A stretch of DNA of 16,337 nt from Odoribacter sp. UBA944 (GCA_002293375.1 DBDA01000006.1:2989-19325); one strand, 5' to 3'. Shown: positions 8,060 to 16,294, numbered from the stretch's first letter. Notes: a model not told the origin generated them from the sequence alone. Translations and numbers: made by a program.

Positions 8060-8084
8060 TGTTGTCCTTTCATTTTAAACGTGT

Positions 8085-9065
8085 ATGGAACAAAAAAAGA
8101 ACCAAGGATCGGGTGAACGCCGGGAGGGCACTCACCACAAGTATAACGGAACCGGCTACAGGACCGGCGGGAAACGTCCCCGGATTTACCGGCGGAACGA
8201 CAGCCGCGATGACGGCGAAACTTCCGACAGGAGGCCGGGTCCCCATTCTGCTTACCGCTCTGTCGAAAACTCCTCCAAAGAAGAGTTGCGCCAAAGTCAT
8301 TACAGCAAAAAGAAGCAGTTGGAACACCGGATCAAACAGAACGCAGAGGCTGCAGAACTGCGCCTGAACCGTTACATCGCCACCGGAGGTATCTGTTCGC
8401 GCCGGGATGCCGATGCTTTGATCACCGAAGGGCGGGTAAAGGTGAATGGAGAGGTGGTGAAGACGGTCGGGATCAAGGTGAAACGTACCGACAGGGTCGA
8501 GGTGGACGGCCGGTCGGTAGAACCGGAAAAAAAGGTCTATTTGGTGTTGAATAAACCCAAAGATTATGTGACGACCGTCGAAGATCCGAAGGAACGCAAA
8601 ACGGTCATGTCGCTGATTGAAGGCGCCTGTAAGGAACGGGTGTATCCGGTAGGCCGGTTGGACCGGCAAACCTCCGGTGTTTTGCTCTTTACCAATGACG
8701 GGGACCTGACCAAGAAATTGACTCATCCGAAGAATGAACACAAGAAAATTTACCACGTATTTTTGGATAAACCGTTGACACCCGGTCATTTGGATATGAT
8801 CAGTAGTGGAATTGAGCTGGAGGATGGGCCCATCAAAGCGGACGAGATCAGTTATGTATCGACCGATCGTACGGAGATCGGTATAGAGGTTCATTCGGGG
8901 CGAAACCGGATTGTGCGGAGGATATTCGAGCATTTCGATTACCGGATCATACGGCTCGACCGGGTCTATTTTGCAGGAATTACCAAGAAAAACCTGCCGC
9001 GGGGGAGGTGGCGCTTTCTCACTCCCCAGGAGGTGAACATTTTAAAAGTTTACAAAAAAATATAG
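8085..9065 (+). CDS. Pseudouridine synthase, RsuA/RluB family
   Basis: This enzyme isomerises a specific uridine to pseudouridine, most likely in 23S rRNA. The 326-residue protein has an S4 RNA-binding domain (about 91-140, beginning LRLNRYIATGGICSRRDAD) and a catalytic domain (about 150-320) with the nucleophile D193 in GRLDRQTSGVLLFTND. GRNRIVRRIFEH (272-283) and RLDRVYFAGI are typical of RluB/RsuA. The first 85 or so residues are a basic, low-complexity and probably disordered extension rich in Arg, Lys, Gly and Ser. Such tails occur in other Bacteroidota members and may help bind RNA. The gene begins 25 bases after the permease stop and is probably co-transcribed with tgt. The exact target uridine is unknown. 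RluB is more likely than RsuA from overall similarity, but I leave the symbol blank. Confidence 0.9.
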   Translation: MEQKKNQGSGERREGTHHKYNGTGYRTGGKRPRIYRRNDSRDDGETSDRRPGPHSAYRSVENSSKEELRQSHYSKKKQLEHRIKQNAEAAELRLNRYIATGGICSRRDADALITEGRVKVNGEVVKTVGIKVKRTDRVEVDGRSVEPEKKVYLVLNKPKDYVTTVEDPKERKTVMSLIEGACKERVYPVGRLDRQTSGVLLFTNDGDLTKKLTHPKNEHKKIYHVFLDKPLTPGHLDMISSGIELEDGPIKADEISYVSTDRTEIGIEVHSGRNRIVRRIFEHFDYRIIRLDRVYFAGITKKNLPRGRWRFLTPQEVNILKVYKKI

Positions 9066-9107
9066 TGTGCGGATCGGTGTGGTGGTGAAAAATTGGCTGT
9101 TTTTACA

Positions 9108-9115
9108 TAAATTTG
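9108..9115 (+). promoter_or_regulatory. Predicted -7 promoter box for the polysaccharide export pair
   Basis: TAAATTTG matches TAnnTTTG exactly and lies 21 bases before the ATG at 9137, so the leader would be short. No -33 TTTG is apparent. No terminator separates it from the preceding gene, so read-through from the tgt group is also possible. Confidence 0.45.
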
Positions 9116-9136
9116 CATAGCTGAAAAAAATACAAA

Positions 9137-11632
9137 ATGATCGTGAAGAAATTTTTGCTGTTGCTGGTTGCCTGTTTTTGTTCTCTGTTTTTTGCATTCG
9201 GGCAGTTGTCCGACGAACAGATTATCCGGGAGGTGCAAGATGCACAAAAGAAAGGAATGAACCAGCAGCAAATTGCTTTGATGCTGATGCAGAAAGGGGT
9301 TACGGCAGAGCAGTTGCAACGGCTCAAAACCGCTTACGAGGAGGGAACGTTGGATGTAAAGAGCAGCTCAGACCTGAAAAAAGCGGATCGTCTGCGGCAA
9401 TCCCCGACACCCACAGCTCCGAGGCCGAGAGACCGGCGTTTTTTGAAAGAAGAGGAGTCTGGTCGTTTGTTGTTTGAATCCTCCGGCATACCCCGTTTCC
9501 CGGGTGATGCCGGTTATTCCGTAATAGACTCCATCGAACAGACCTTGCGTTCCGTGGAAGAAAAACCGGCTCAACCAACCGTTTTCGGACAAAATATCTT
9601 TAACAACGAGTCACTGACGTTTGAACCGCAGTTGAACATCGCTACTCCGGAGGATTACCGGCTGGGCGGCGGAGACGAAGTGATCATTGATGTATGGGGG
9701 GCTTCGGAAACCAGTGTGCGGGAGGTGATCTCTCCGGACGGAACGATCGCTGTGGACCGGATCGGCCCGGTTTACCTGAACGGTTTGACGATTAAAGAGG
9801 CCAACAGCCGGATCAGGCAGGAGTTTGCCCGGATCTATGCGGGGATCGGCAGCGGAAATACTTCTATACGGCTTACGCTCGGACAGATCCGGAGTATCCA
9901 GGTCAATGTGATGGGGGAGGTGGCTGTTCCCGGAACCTATACTTTGCCTTCACTCGCCTCTGTTTTTCACGCCCTCTACCAGGCCGGCGGCATCAACCCG
10001 ATCGGTTCGTTGCGCAGCGTAAAGGTGTTCCGGAGCGGAAAGCAGGTGGCGGATGCCGATATTTATGCCTATATCCTGCAAGGAAAAACAGACCGGAACA
10101 TTGTTTTGCAGGATGGGGATGTCGTGGTCGTGGCTCCTTACCTGAACCGGACGGAGATCACCGGGAAGATAAAGCGCCCGATGATCTACGAGATGAAGGA
10201 GTGGGAAAAACTCTCCGATCTGATAGCATATGCCGGAGGATTTACCGGTGACGCTTACAAAAAATCGCTCCGGGTGATCCGGAAGAGCGGTTTGGAATAC
10301 CAGGTTTACAACGTGGATTATATGGAGATGGAGGGTTTTGCCCTGGCGGACGGTGATGTGGTTTCCGTGGATTCTGTCCTGAACCGGTTTGAGAACCGGG
10401 TGGAGGTACGCGGAGCTGTTTACCGGGAAGGGGCCTATGCGCTGGATCAAAAATCCGCTACGGTCAGGCAATTGATCGAACGGGCGGAAGGAATCCGTGG
10501 GGATGCTTTTGTAAACCGGGCGGTATTGTACCGGGAGCGTACGGATTTTACGCAGGAAGTGCTGGCGATGGAGTTGTCCGGTGTGTTGAGTGGAACGGCC
10601 GAAGATATTCCGCTGCAAAAGAATGATGTGCTGTACATCCCTTCTATCTATGACCTGCAGGAGGAGTATACGATCACGGTCAAAGGGGAGGTGGGAAACC
10701 CCGGGATTTACCCGTACGCAGACAACATGACCCTGGAGGACCTGGTGATCCAGAGCGGGGGGCTGCTGGAGTCTGCTTCTACGGTGAAAGTAGATGTCGC
10801 GCGCAGAATAAAAGACCCTCAGAGGATGGAATCGGGCGAATTGCTGACGCAAATATTCACCTTTTCCCTGACCGACCGGTTGGCTGTGGTGGGAAAGCCG
10901 GAGTTTAGCCTGTTGCCGTTCGATGAGGTGTATATCCGGCGTTCTCCGGGCTATCACGTGCAGCAGGATGTCTTTGTGGAAGGGGAGGTGCTGTTCCCCG
11001 GCGAATATGCCTTAGCAAAAAGAGGATCCCGTTTGTCCGATTTGATCCGGCAGGCGACGGGTCTGACCCGGGAGGCCTATCCGGAAGGCGCTCGCCTGTT
11101 GCGGGAAAACACCCCCGAAGAGAAGGAAAAGATCCGGAAAATGATGGAAGATATCACCCGGCAGCAATCTACGGGAGGAGATACGTTGCTGTTTGACCCG
11201 TCGCAGATCGAGGAATACCATCAGATCGGTATTGATCTGGAGCAGGCCATCAAACATCCGGGATCCGATTACGATATCGTCCTGAAGAAAGGCGACCGGT
11301 TGATCGTGCCGGAGTATACCGGAACGGTCAAGATCAACGGAGCTGTGATGCATCCGAATACGGTGGTCTATTTGGACGGCCGAAAGGCGACTTACTACGT
11401 GAAACAGGCGGGTGGTTTTATGCAGCGGGCCCGAAAGAACAAGCTTTTTGTGGTCTATATGAACGGTATGCTGGCGCAGGGGAAGCGTGCAAAGATCCGG
11501 CCGGGATGCGAGATCATCGTACCGATGAAACAGCCGCGCAAAGGAGGCGGATTGGCGGAGATCATGGCGGTGGCTTCCTCTACGACCTCCATGGCGGCGA
11601 TGGTGGCTTCGATTCTGAGTTTGACAAAGTAA
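9137..11632 (+). CDS. Polysaccharide export protein (Wza-like), Poly_export plus about six SLBB repeats
   Basis: Proteins of this family form the periplasmic and outer-membrane conduit for capsule, exopolysaccharide or related glycans. The 831-residue protein has a Sec signal peptide (1-22). Its cysteines C13 and C15 lie in the hydrophobic core, so no lipobox is evident. A helical Gln-rich segment (24-65) and a low-complexity linker come next, followed by a Poly_export domain (about 168-248, YRLGGGDEVIIDVWG). About six SLBB units then begin near 253, 338, 421, 512, 611 and 729, recognised by the recurring V-x-V-x-G-E/A-V-x-x-P-G-x-Y pattern. The tail (803-830) is Gly-rich and then hydrophobic. 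E. coli Wza is less than half this length. The wzz gene follows after 15 bases. No glycan synthesis genes are adjacent, so the transported polymer is unknown. Confidence 0.9.
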   Translation: MIVKKFLLLLVACFCSLFFAFGQLSDEQIIREVQDAQKKGMNQQQIALMLMQKGVTAEQLQRLKTAYEEGTLDVKSSSDLKKADRLRQSPTPTAPRPRDRRFLKEEESGRLLFESSGIPRFPGDAGYSVIDSIEQTLRSVEEKPAQPTVFGQNIFNNESLTFEPQLNIATPEDYRLGGGDEVIIDVWGASETSVREVISPDGTIAVDRIGPVYLNGLTIKEANSRIRQEFARIYAGIGSGNTSIRLTLGQIRSIQVNVMGEVAVPGTYTLPSLASVFHALYQAGGINPIGSLRSVKVFRSGKQVADADIYAYILQGKTDRNIVLQDGDVVVVAPYLNRTEITGKIKRPMIYEMKEWEKLSDLIAYAGGFTGDAYKKSLRVIRKSGLEYQVYNVDYMEMEGFALADGDVVSVDSVLNRFENRVEVRGAVYREGAYALDQKSATVRQLIERAEGIRGDAFVNRAVLYRERTDFTQEVLAMELSGVLSGTAEDIPLQKNDVLYIPSIYDLQEEYTITVKGEVGNPGIYPYADNMTLEDLVIQSGGLLESASTVKVDVARRIKDPQRMESGELLTQIFTFSLTDRLAVVGKPEFSLLPFDEVYIRRSPGYHVQQDVFVEGEVLFPGEYALAKRGSRLSDLIRQATGLTREAYPEGARLLRENTPEEKEKIRKMMEDITRQQSTGGDTLLFDPSQIEEYHQIGIDLEQAIKHPGSDYDIVLKKGDRLIVPEYTGTVKINGAVMHPNTVVYLDGRKATYYVKQAGGFMQRARKNKLFVVYMNGMLAQGKRAKIRPGCEIIVPMKQPRKGGGLAEIMAVASSTTSMAAMVASILSLTK

Positions 11633-11647
11633 TTTTATGAATAGGGT

Positions 11648-12781
11648 ATGAGTGCAGCGGATCAACATACGGAGCAGAGTTCGGAGCAGGAAATTGATTT
11701 GGTCGAATTGATCCTGAAAGTATGGGAACATCGCAGAAAAGTGATCCGGATCACCTGTGTGTTTTTTTTGGCCGGTTTGTTGATCGCGATCTTCTCTCCG
11801 AAAGAGTATACGGCCGGGTGTGTGCTGATCCCGCAAGGCGGTGAGAAAGGCGCTGCCGGAAACCTGGGCGGATTGGCGGCATTGGCCGGTATCAATTTGG
11901 GAGGCATTGGAAGCAGCGACGCATTGCCTCCCTCTGTATACCCGAAGATCATGAAGAGCCTTCCGTTTCAGCAGGAGTTGATGCGAACGACGGTCCATTC
12001 GGAAAAGTCCGGGGGGCCGGTGACGGTTTTGGAGTATTTCACCGATAGTCGGTATCAACCGTTTAGTTTGTTGGGAGTACTGAAAAAGTATACCATCGGG
12101 TTGCCGGGTGTGCTTTTGGGCGCTTTTAGGCCGACGGGCACGGAACAGATCGATACATCCGCAGCTCAACCGCTTCTTTACGTACTTACCCCCCGGGAAC
12201 GGGCGTGTGCAACTGTATTGAACAGTGCGGTTACACTCACCATTGATTCAAAAGACGGATTGATTTCGTTGCAGGCCCGTATGCCGGAAGCCTATGCGGC
12301 GGCGGAACTGGCCGAATCCGCCCAACTCCTGTTGCAAAAATACATTACCGAATTCAAAGTGGAAAAGGTACAGTCCAATCTGGATTTTGTCGATGAACGC
12401 TACCGGGAAGCCCGGGACACTTTTGAAAAGGTCCAGGCGGAACGGGCGCTTTTCCGGGATGCCAATTTACATCTCACCTCTGCCCGGGCATTGACCGAAC
12501 AGGAGAAGTACGATGCCCGTTACAACCTGGCTTTAAGTGTGTATACCGAATTGGCCAAACAGTTGGAACAGGCTAAAATACAGGTCAAAGAGACAACTCC
12601 CATCCTAACGGTGGTGGATCCGGTTGTCGTTCCGTCGGAGAAGTCCAAACCGAAACGAGGCCTCATCCTGATCGGATTTATTTTTATGGGATTGGTGGCC
12701 GGAGCCGGAGCCGTATTGCTTCCCTCCTTTTTTTCGGGTTTGGGTATAGATAAAAAAAACAAGGGGACAGTATCTGCCTGA
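11648..12781 (+). CDS. Wzz-type chain-length determinant (polysaccharide co-polymerase), no kinase domain
   Basis: Wzz proteins are inner-membrane oligomers that set the length of O-antigen or exopolysaccharide chains and contact the Wza-type exporter. The 377-residue protein has a short cytoplasmic N-terminus (DLVELILKVWEHRR, 17-30), TM1 (about 32-50), and a periplasmic region with a Gly-rich loop (70-90) followed by LPPSVYPKIMKSLPFQQELM (93-112). Helical coiled-coil segments (about 215-315) lead to a Pro/Lys motif before TM2 (VPSEKSKPKRG, 328-338) and TM2 itself (about 338-360). Only about 17 residues follow TM2, so the BY-kinase domain of Wzc-type proteins is absent. The gene lies 15 bases after the SLBB gene and almost certainly shares its transcript. 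The four-codon ATG frame at 11637 that overlaps its start is probably meaningless. Confidence 0.9.
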   Translation: MSAADQHTEQSSEQEIDLVELILKVWEHRRKVIRITCVFFLAGLLIAIFSPKEYTAGCVLIPQGGEKGAAGNLGGLAALAGINLGGIGSSDALPPSVYPKIMKSLPFQQELMRTTVHSEKSGGPVTVLEYFTDSRYQPFSLLGVLKKYTIGLPGVLLGAFRPTGTEQIDTSAAQPLLYVLTPRERACATVLNSAVTLTIDSKDGLISLQARMPEAYAAAELAESAQLLLQKYITEFKVEKVQSNLDFVDERYREARDTFEKVQAERALFRDANLHLTSARALTEQEKYDARYNLALSVYTELAKQLEQAKIQVKETTPILTVVDPVVVPSEKSKPKRGLILIGFIFMGLVAGAGAVLLPSFFSGLGIDKKNKGTVSA

Positions 12782-12788
12782 GAAAATC

Positions 12789-12810
12789 AAAACAATATTT
12801 GTTATTTTTC
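12789..12810. terminator. Possible weak bidirectional terminator between convergent genes
   Basis: The 20-base gap between the wzz and peroxidase stops, with the first bases of the peroxidase end, carries AACAA-TAT-TTGTT followed by a T-rich run on the plus strand. A shorter T run follows on the minus strand. The stem is only 5 bp and AT-only, so termination strength is doubtful. Confidence 0.22.
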
Positions 12811-13785
12811 TTTTCCCAATTCGGCCAATAATTCGTATGAGGGGATGAAAAAGAGGGTGCCTGTTACGGCGGTTGAGAATTCCAGCAGGCGATCGGTGTT
12901 GCCTTCCGGCTGCCCGATAAACATGTTCTCGAGCATACGCCGGATGGTTGTGAATGTACTTGCGTAACCGATAAAATAGGTGCCGTATTCTCCTTTGGAG
13001 GTGTTGGCAAAGGGCATGTTTGCGCGTATGATTTTCAGATCGTTTCCGGCCGTATCCTGGATGTTGGTCATGGCATTGTGGGCATTGGCCGGTTTTTGTT
13101 CATCCGTCAGTTCCCGGTCGTTGTATTTGCGGCGTCCGATCACGCGCTCCTGCTCTTCGGTTTGCAGCGCATTCCAGGCGGCCATGTCGTGGAGGTATTT
13201 TTGTACGAATGCATAGCTTCCGCCTGCGAAATAAGGTTCGGCTGAGATCACGGCGTGGCGGTACCCTTCGTCGTCTACCGCAGGATTCTCTGTTCCGTCG
13301 ACAAATCCGAGAATGGCCCGTCCGTCTAAATAACGAAATCCATGCACTTCGTCAATGGGTTCTATTACATCTCTCAGTCGATCCTCCAGAATGGCCGCAA
13401 CATCGTAGCAACTCCCCATCCGTCCCGCCCGGATATGGAAAAAGAGATCTCCGGGAGTGGAGGGGGCTGTGTAACGCGCCCCTGCAATGGGCTCGAATAC
13501 TTTCAATTCCTGCGGGACAGGCTGATCGGGAAAGAGACGTTTCCAGGCATCGGCCCCGAATCCCATTACAATGCTTGCCTGTTGTTCCGGAAAGCGATTG
13601 CGTACACTGCGTACCAATGCGGAGAAGTCGGCGCAGAGTGATTTGACCGGCTCTTTGGCTCCCTCTTTCAGTCCATAGACAATAAAAATCGCATTTTCGC
13701 CGGGACTGTCAGTTACGCTTTGGGGAGTGTGTGGTTTCATGGATAGGAGTGTGGCGATCACAACAAGTAAATAAAGAAGTTTCAT
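12802..13785 (-). CDS. Dyp-type (dye-decolourising) haem peroxidase, YfeX-like
   Basis: Dyp peroxidases are b-type haem enzymes that use H2O2 to oxidise dyes, porphyrinogens and other substrates. The 327-residue protein has the two-domain ferredoxin-like fold length, the GFVDGTENP motif with catalytic D163, the proximal haem ligand H236 in KPANAHNAMTNI, and the distal arginine R254 in IIRANMPFA. The N-terminus is notable. The longest frame starts MKLLYLLVVIATLLS, a hydrophobic stretch like a Sec signal or anchor, without twin arginines or a clear cleavage site. A second Met (M16, start at 13740) would give MKPHTPQSVTDSPGENA, the usual start of cytoplasmic members. I keep the longer form because a promoter-like TATACTTG sits about 25 bases upstream of it. 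The natural substrate is unknown. The gene converges on wzz and is divergent from the hexosaminidase gene. Confidence 0.87.
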   Translation of the reverse strand: MKLLYLLVVIATLLSMKPHTPQSVTDSPGENAIFIVYGLKEGAKEPVKSLCADFSALVRSVRNRFPEQQASIVMGFGADAWKRLFPDQPVPQELKVFEPIAGARYTAPSTPGDLFFHIRAGRMGSCYDVAAILEDRLRDVIEPIDEVHGFRYLDGRAILGFVDGTENPAVDDEGYRHAVISAEPYFAGGSYAFVQKYLHDMAAWNALQTEEQERVIGRRKYNDRELTDEQKPANAHNAMTNIQDTAGNDLKIIRANMPFANTSKGEYGTYFIGYASTFTTIRRMLENMFIGQPEGNTDRLLEFSTAVTGTLFFIPSYELLAELGKEK

Positions 13786-13810
13786 CTGTATATTCGAAAT
13801 AGGTAATGTG

Positions 13811-13818
13811 CAAGTATA
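13811..13818 (-). promoter_or_regulatory. Candidate -7 promoter box for the Dyp peroxidase
   Basis: TATACTTG on the minus strand matches TAnnTTTG with one mismatch and would give a leader of roughly 20 bases to the ATG at 13785. No -33 TTTG is seen at the right distance. Confidence 0.35.
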
Positions 13819-13860
13819 CGTTTGGGTTTTGTATAAGGTTCCGGAAAAACTGTCGGCAAG

Positions 13861-13892
13861 TTTGCGTTTTTTACCGGGTTATGCTATATTTG
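13861..13892 (+). promoter_or_regulatory. Strong Bacteroidota-type promoter for the beta-N-acetylhexosaminidase
   Basis: TTTG (13861-13864), a 20-base spacer and TATATTTG (13885-13892) match both boxes and the spacing of the Bacteroidota primary sigma consensus. Transcription would begin near 13899, leaving a leader of about 45 AT-rich bases without a Shine-Dalgarno sequence. Confidence 0.75.
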
Positions 13893-13945
13893 CCCGCAAC
13901 GTTTGTTTTAAAATCATATTTCAAATACCCTAAATCCGGTCGTTT

Positions 13946-16294
13946 ATGAAAAAGCAATTTTTTCTCTTTTTACTCCTGCTGTCAATGGGAGCGGTTGCTT
14001 GTGTGCAGCCGGAGCCGAAACTGTACAATGAAGGCATTCACGTGACCCCTGCACCGGTCGAATTGACACAGAAGGAGGGTTTTTTTGCACTGACGAAGAA
14101 GGTGGTCTTTGTGGCTCCCGGCGCTGACGAAGCGAAGATCGCCGCGTTCTTTTCCGCTAAGATCGGGACGGCTACGGGGTACGAGTTGCCGGTATGGAAC
14201 GAACGTCCCGCTTCCGCATATATTGCGTTAACATTGGCGGAGAACTTGCCGGTCAATGAGGAGGGGTACCTGCTGGAGGTTACGCCGGAAAAGGCGGAGG
14301 TACGCGCCGGAACGCCCCAAGGGCTCTTTTACGGGATGCAGACCGTGATGCAGTTGTTGCCGGCCGAGATTGAAAGTCCCGTCCCGGTAAAGAATGTAAC
14401 GTGGGAGATGCCGGCGGTGGAGATCCGGGATGAACCCCGTTTCGGCTACCGGGGAATGCACCTGGATGTGTGCCGACACTTTGCATCGGTGGAGTTTATC
14501 AAGAAACAGTTGGACGTATTGGCGTTGTTTAAGATCAATACCTTCCACTGGCACCTGACGGAAGACCAGGCATGGCGGATTGAGATCAAAAAATACCCCC
14601 GCCTGACGGAGGTCGGCGCCCTGCGGACGGAGGGAGAGGGCAACACTTACGGCCCTTATTTTTACACGCAGGAGCAGGTGAAGGAGGTAGTAGCGTATGC
14701 CAAGGAGCGTTTTATCGAAGTGATCCCGGAAGTTGAACTGCCGGGGCATGGGGTGGCTGCCATTGCCGCTTATCCGGAATTGTCCTGTCAGAGCGTACCG
14801 ATGGAGGTGCGGAACATCTGGGGGGTAGCCAATGATGTGTACTGCGCCGGCAAGGAGGAGACGTTTCAGTTTCTGGAAGAGGTACTGGCGGAGGTGATCC
14901 CGTTGTTTGAGAGCGATTTTTTCCACATCGGTGGGGACGAATGTCCGAAGATCCGCTGGAAGGCATGTCCGTTGTGCCAGGCCCGGATCCGGCAGGAGGG
15001 GCTGAAAGGGGACGAAAAACACTCGGCGGAGGAGCGGCTGCAAAGCTATTTCGTACAGCGGATCGGGAAGTTCCTGTTGAAGTACAACAAGCGGATGATC
15101 GGTTGGGACGAGATACTGGAAGGCGGATTGGCGCCTACGGCTACTGTGATGAGCTGGCGGGGGGAGTCCGGAGGGATCGCTGCGGCCAACATGGGGCACG
15201 ATGTGATCATGACCCCGCAACAGTGGCTCTACTTAGACAAGTATCAGGGAGATTCCAAGATCAATCCGGTGACCATCGGAGGGTATGCGCCGCTGGCGGC
15301 CATCTACGGCTACGAACCGCTTCCGGCTGCCATTGAGGTAGATAAGCGGCACCACATTTTGGGAGCACAGGGCAACATGTGGAACGAATACAACTACACC
15401 GAAGCCGACATGGAGTATGATATTTATCCGAAGATCCTGGCATTGGCCGAAGTGACCTGGACGCCGACCGGCCGGAAGGATTACGCCGATTTTGAACGGC
15501 GGTTGGAAAATAACCGCGTCCGGCTGGATCTGCACGGGATCGGTTACTACATCCCCCTTCCCGAACAGAAAGGCCAACCCTCCTGCAACCACATTGCCTT
15601 TACGGATCAGGTAACGCAGGAGTTTACGACCACGGAACCGGTTAAGATCGTTTATACGATGGACGGTACGGAGCCGGGGGCGAACTCGACAGTCTATACC
15701 GGACCGCTGACTTTTTCGAAGAATACGGTGTTAAAGATCAGGTCGGTGCTGCTTTCCGGAAAAATGAGCCCGGTCCGCACGATTACTTTGGAGAAACAGA
15801 CGTTGGCCCCGGCGGTGGAAAAGACCGGGGAGTTGCAGGCGGCCTATTACAAAGGGTTGGTCCGGACCATTGGGGAGTTGGATGGGCGTACGCCGGATGA
15901 AACGGCTGTGATAGAGGAACCTCGGCAGGCAACGCACCGCGTCGGTGGTTACCGGGAGGTGTACGCCGAAGATTATTGCGCCACGGTGCTGACCGGCTTC
16001 TTCCGCATTCCGGAAGACGGGGTTTACTACTTCAGCACCGATCACGAAATGTGGTTGGACGGACAGCTCTTTATCTCCAACGAGAAAGATAACAACGGAA
16101 CGGCCCGGCGTTTCTCGCGCAGCGACCGGTCGGTTGCGTTGGCAAAGGGGTACCATGCCATCAAACTGTTCCGTCCCGGCGCGATCTTCGGAGGTTGGCC
16201 CGCCCAGTGGGATCCGGTACAGGTGCAGATCCGGAAGGCCGGAGAGCCCAAATTCAGCGTCATGAATAAAAGCTGGTTTGCCGGTACGGAGTGA
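13946..16294 (+). CDS. Beta-N-acetylhexosaminidase (GH20) with chitobiase-type C-terminal and PA14 domains, probable lipoprotein
   Basis: GH20 enzymes release terminal beta-linked GlcNAc or GalNAc from glycoproteins, mucins, glycosaminoglycans or chitin fragments by substrate-assisted catalysis. The 782-residue protein has a signal sequence ending at C19 (GAVAC), a plausible but imperfect lipobox. C19 is followed by VQPEPK, a poor match to the acidic surface-export signal, so surface display is uncertain. A GH20b domain covers about 32-155 and the catalytic barrel about 166-510. The barrel has FHWHLTEDQAWR (200-211), PEVELPGHG (261-269), the catalytic pair D331-E332 in HIGGDECP, and Trp-containing WDE and GNMWNEY motifs. 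An Ig-like chitobiase/hexosaminidase C-terminal domain follows (about 555-615, YTMDGTEPGANSTVYTGPL), then a PA14 domain (about 629-765, FRIPEDGVYYFSTDHEMWLDG) that may bind glycan. No transporter or regulator gene is adjacent, so it does not belong to a visible polysaccharide utilisation locus. Confidence 0.95.
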   Translation: MKKQFFLFLLLLSMGAVACVQPEPKLYNEGIHVTPAPVELTQKEGFFALTKKVVFVAPGADEAKIAAFFSAKIGTATGYELPVWNERPASAYIALTLAENLPVNEEGYLLEVTPEKAEVRAGTPQGLFYGMQTVMQLLPAEIESPVPVKNVTWEMPAVEIRDEPRFGYRGMHLDVCRHFASVEFIKKQLDVLALFKINTFHWHLTEDQAWRIEIKKYPRLTEVGALRTEGEGNTYGPYFYTQEQVKEVVAYAKERFIEVIPEVELPGHGVAAIAAYPELSCQSVPMEVRNIWGVANDVYCAGKEETFQFLEEVLAEVIPLFESDFFHIGGDECPKIRWKACPLCQARIRQEGLKGDEKHSAEERLQSYFVQRIGKFLLKYNKRMIGWDEILEGGLAPTATVMSWRGESGGIAAANMGHDVIMTPQQWLYLDKYQGDSKINPVTIGGYAPLAAIYGYEPLPAAIEVDKRHHILGAQGNMWNEYNYTEADMEYDIYPKILALAEVTWTPTGRKDYADFERRLENNRVRLDLHGIGYYIPLPEQKGQPSCNHIAFTDQVTQEFTTTEPVKIVYTMDGTEPGANSTVYTGPLTFSKNTVLKIRSVLLSGKMSPVRTITLEKQTLAPAVEKTGELQAAYYKGLVRTIGELDGRTPDETAVIEEPRQATHRVGGYREVYAEDYCATVLTGFFRIPEDGVYYFSTDHEMWLDGQLFISNEKDNNGTARRFSRSDRSVALAKGYHAIKLFRPGAIFGGWPAQWDPVQVQIRKAGEPKFSVMNKSWFAGTE

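Noticed and set aside
11637..11651. A four-codon leader frame (MNRV) overlapping the wzz start as ATGA
   Set aside because: Such a short frame is expected by chance, and nothing links it to regulation.
9137..12781. A capsule or exopolysaccharide biosynthesis locus
   Set aside because: Only the exporter and the chain-length regulator are present. No glycosyltransferase, flippase, polymerase or initiating enzyme lies in the window.
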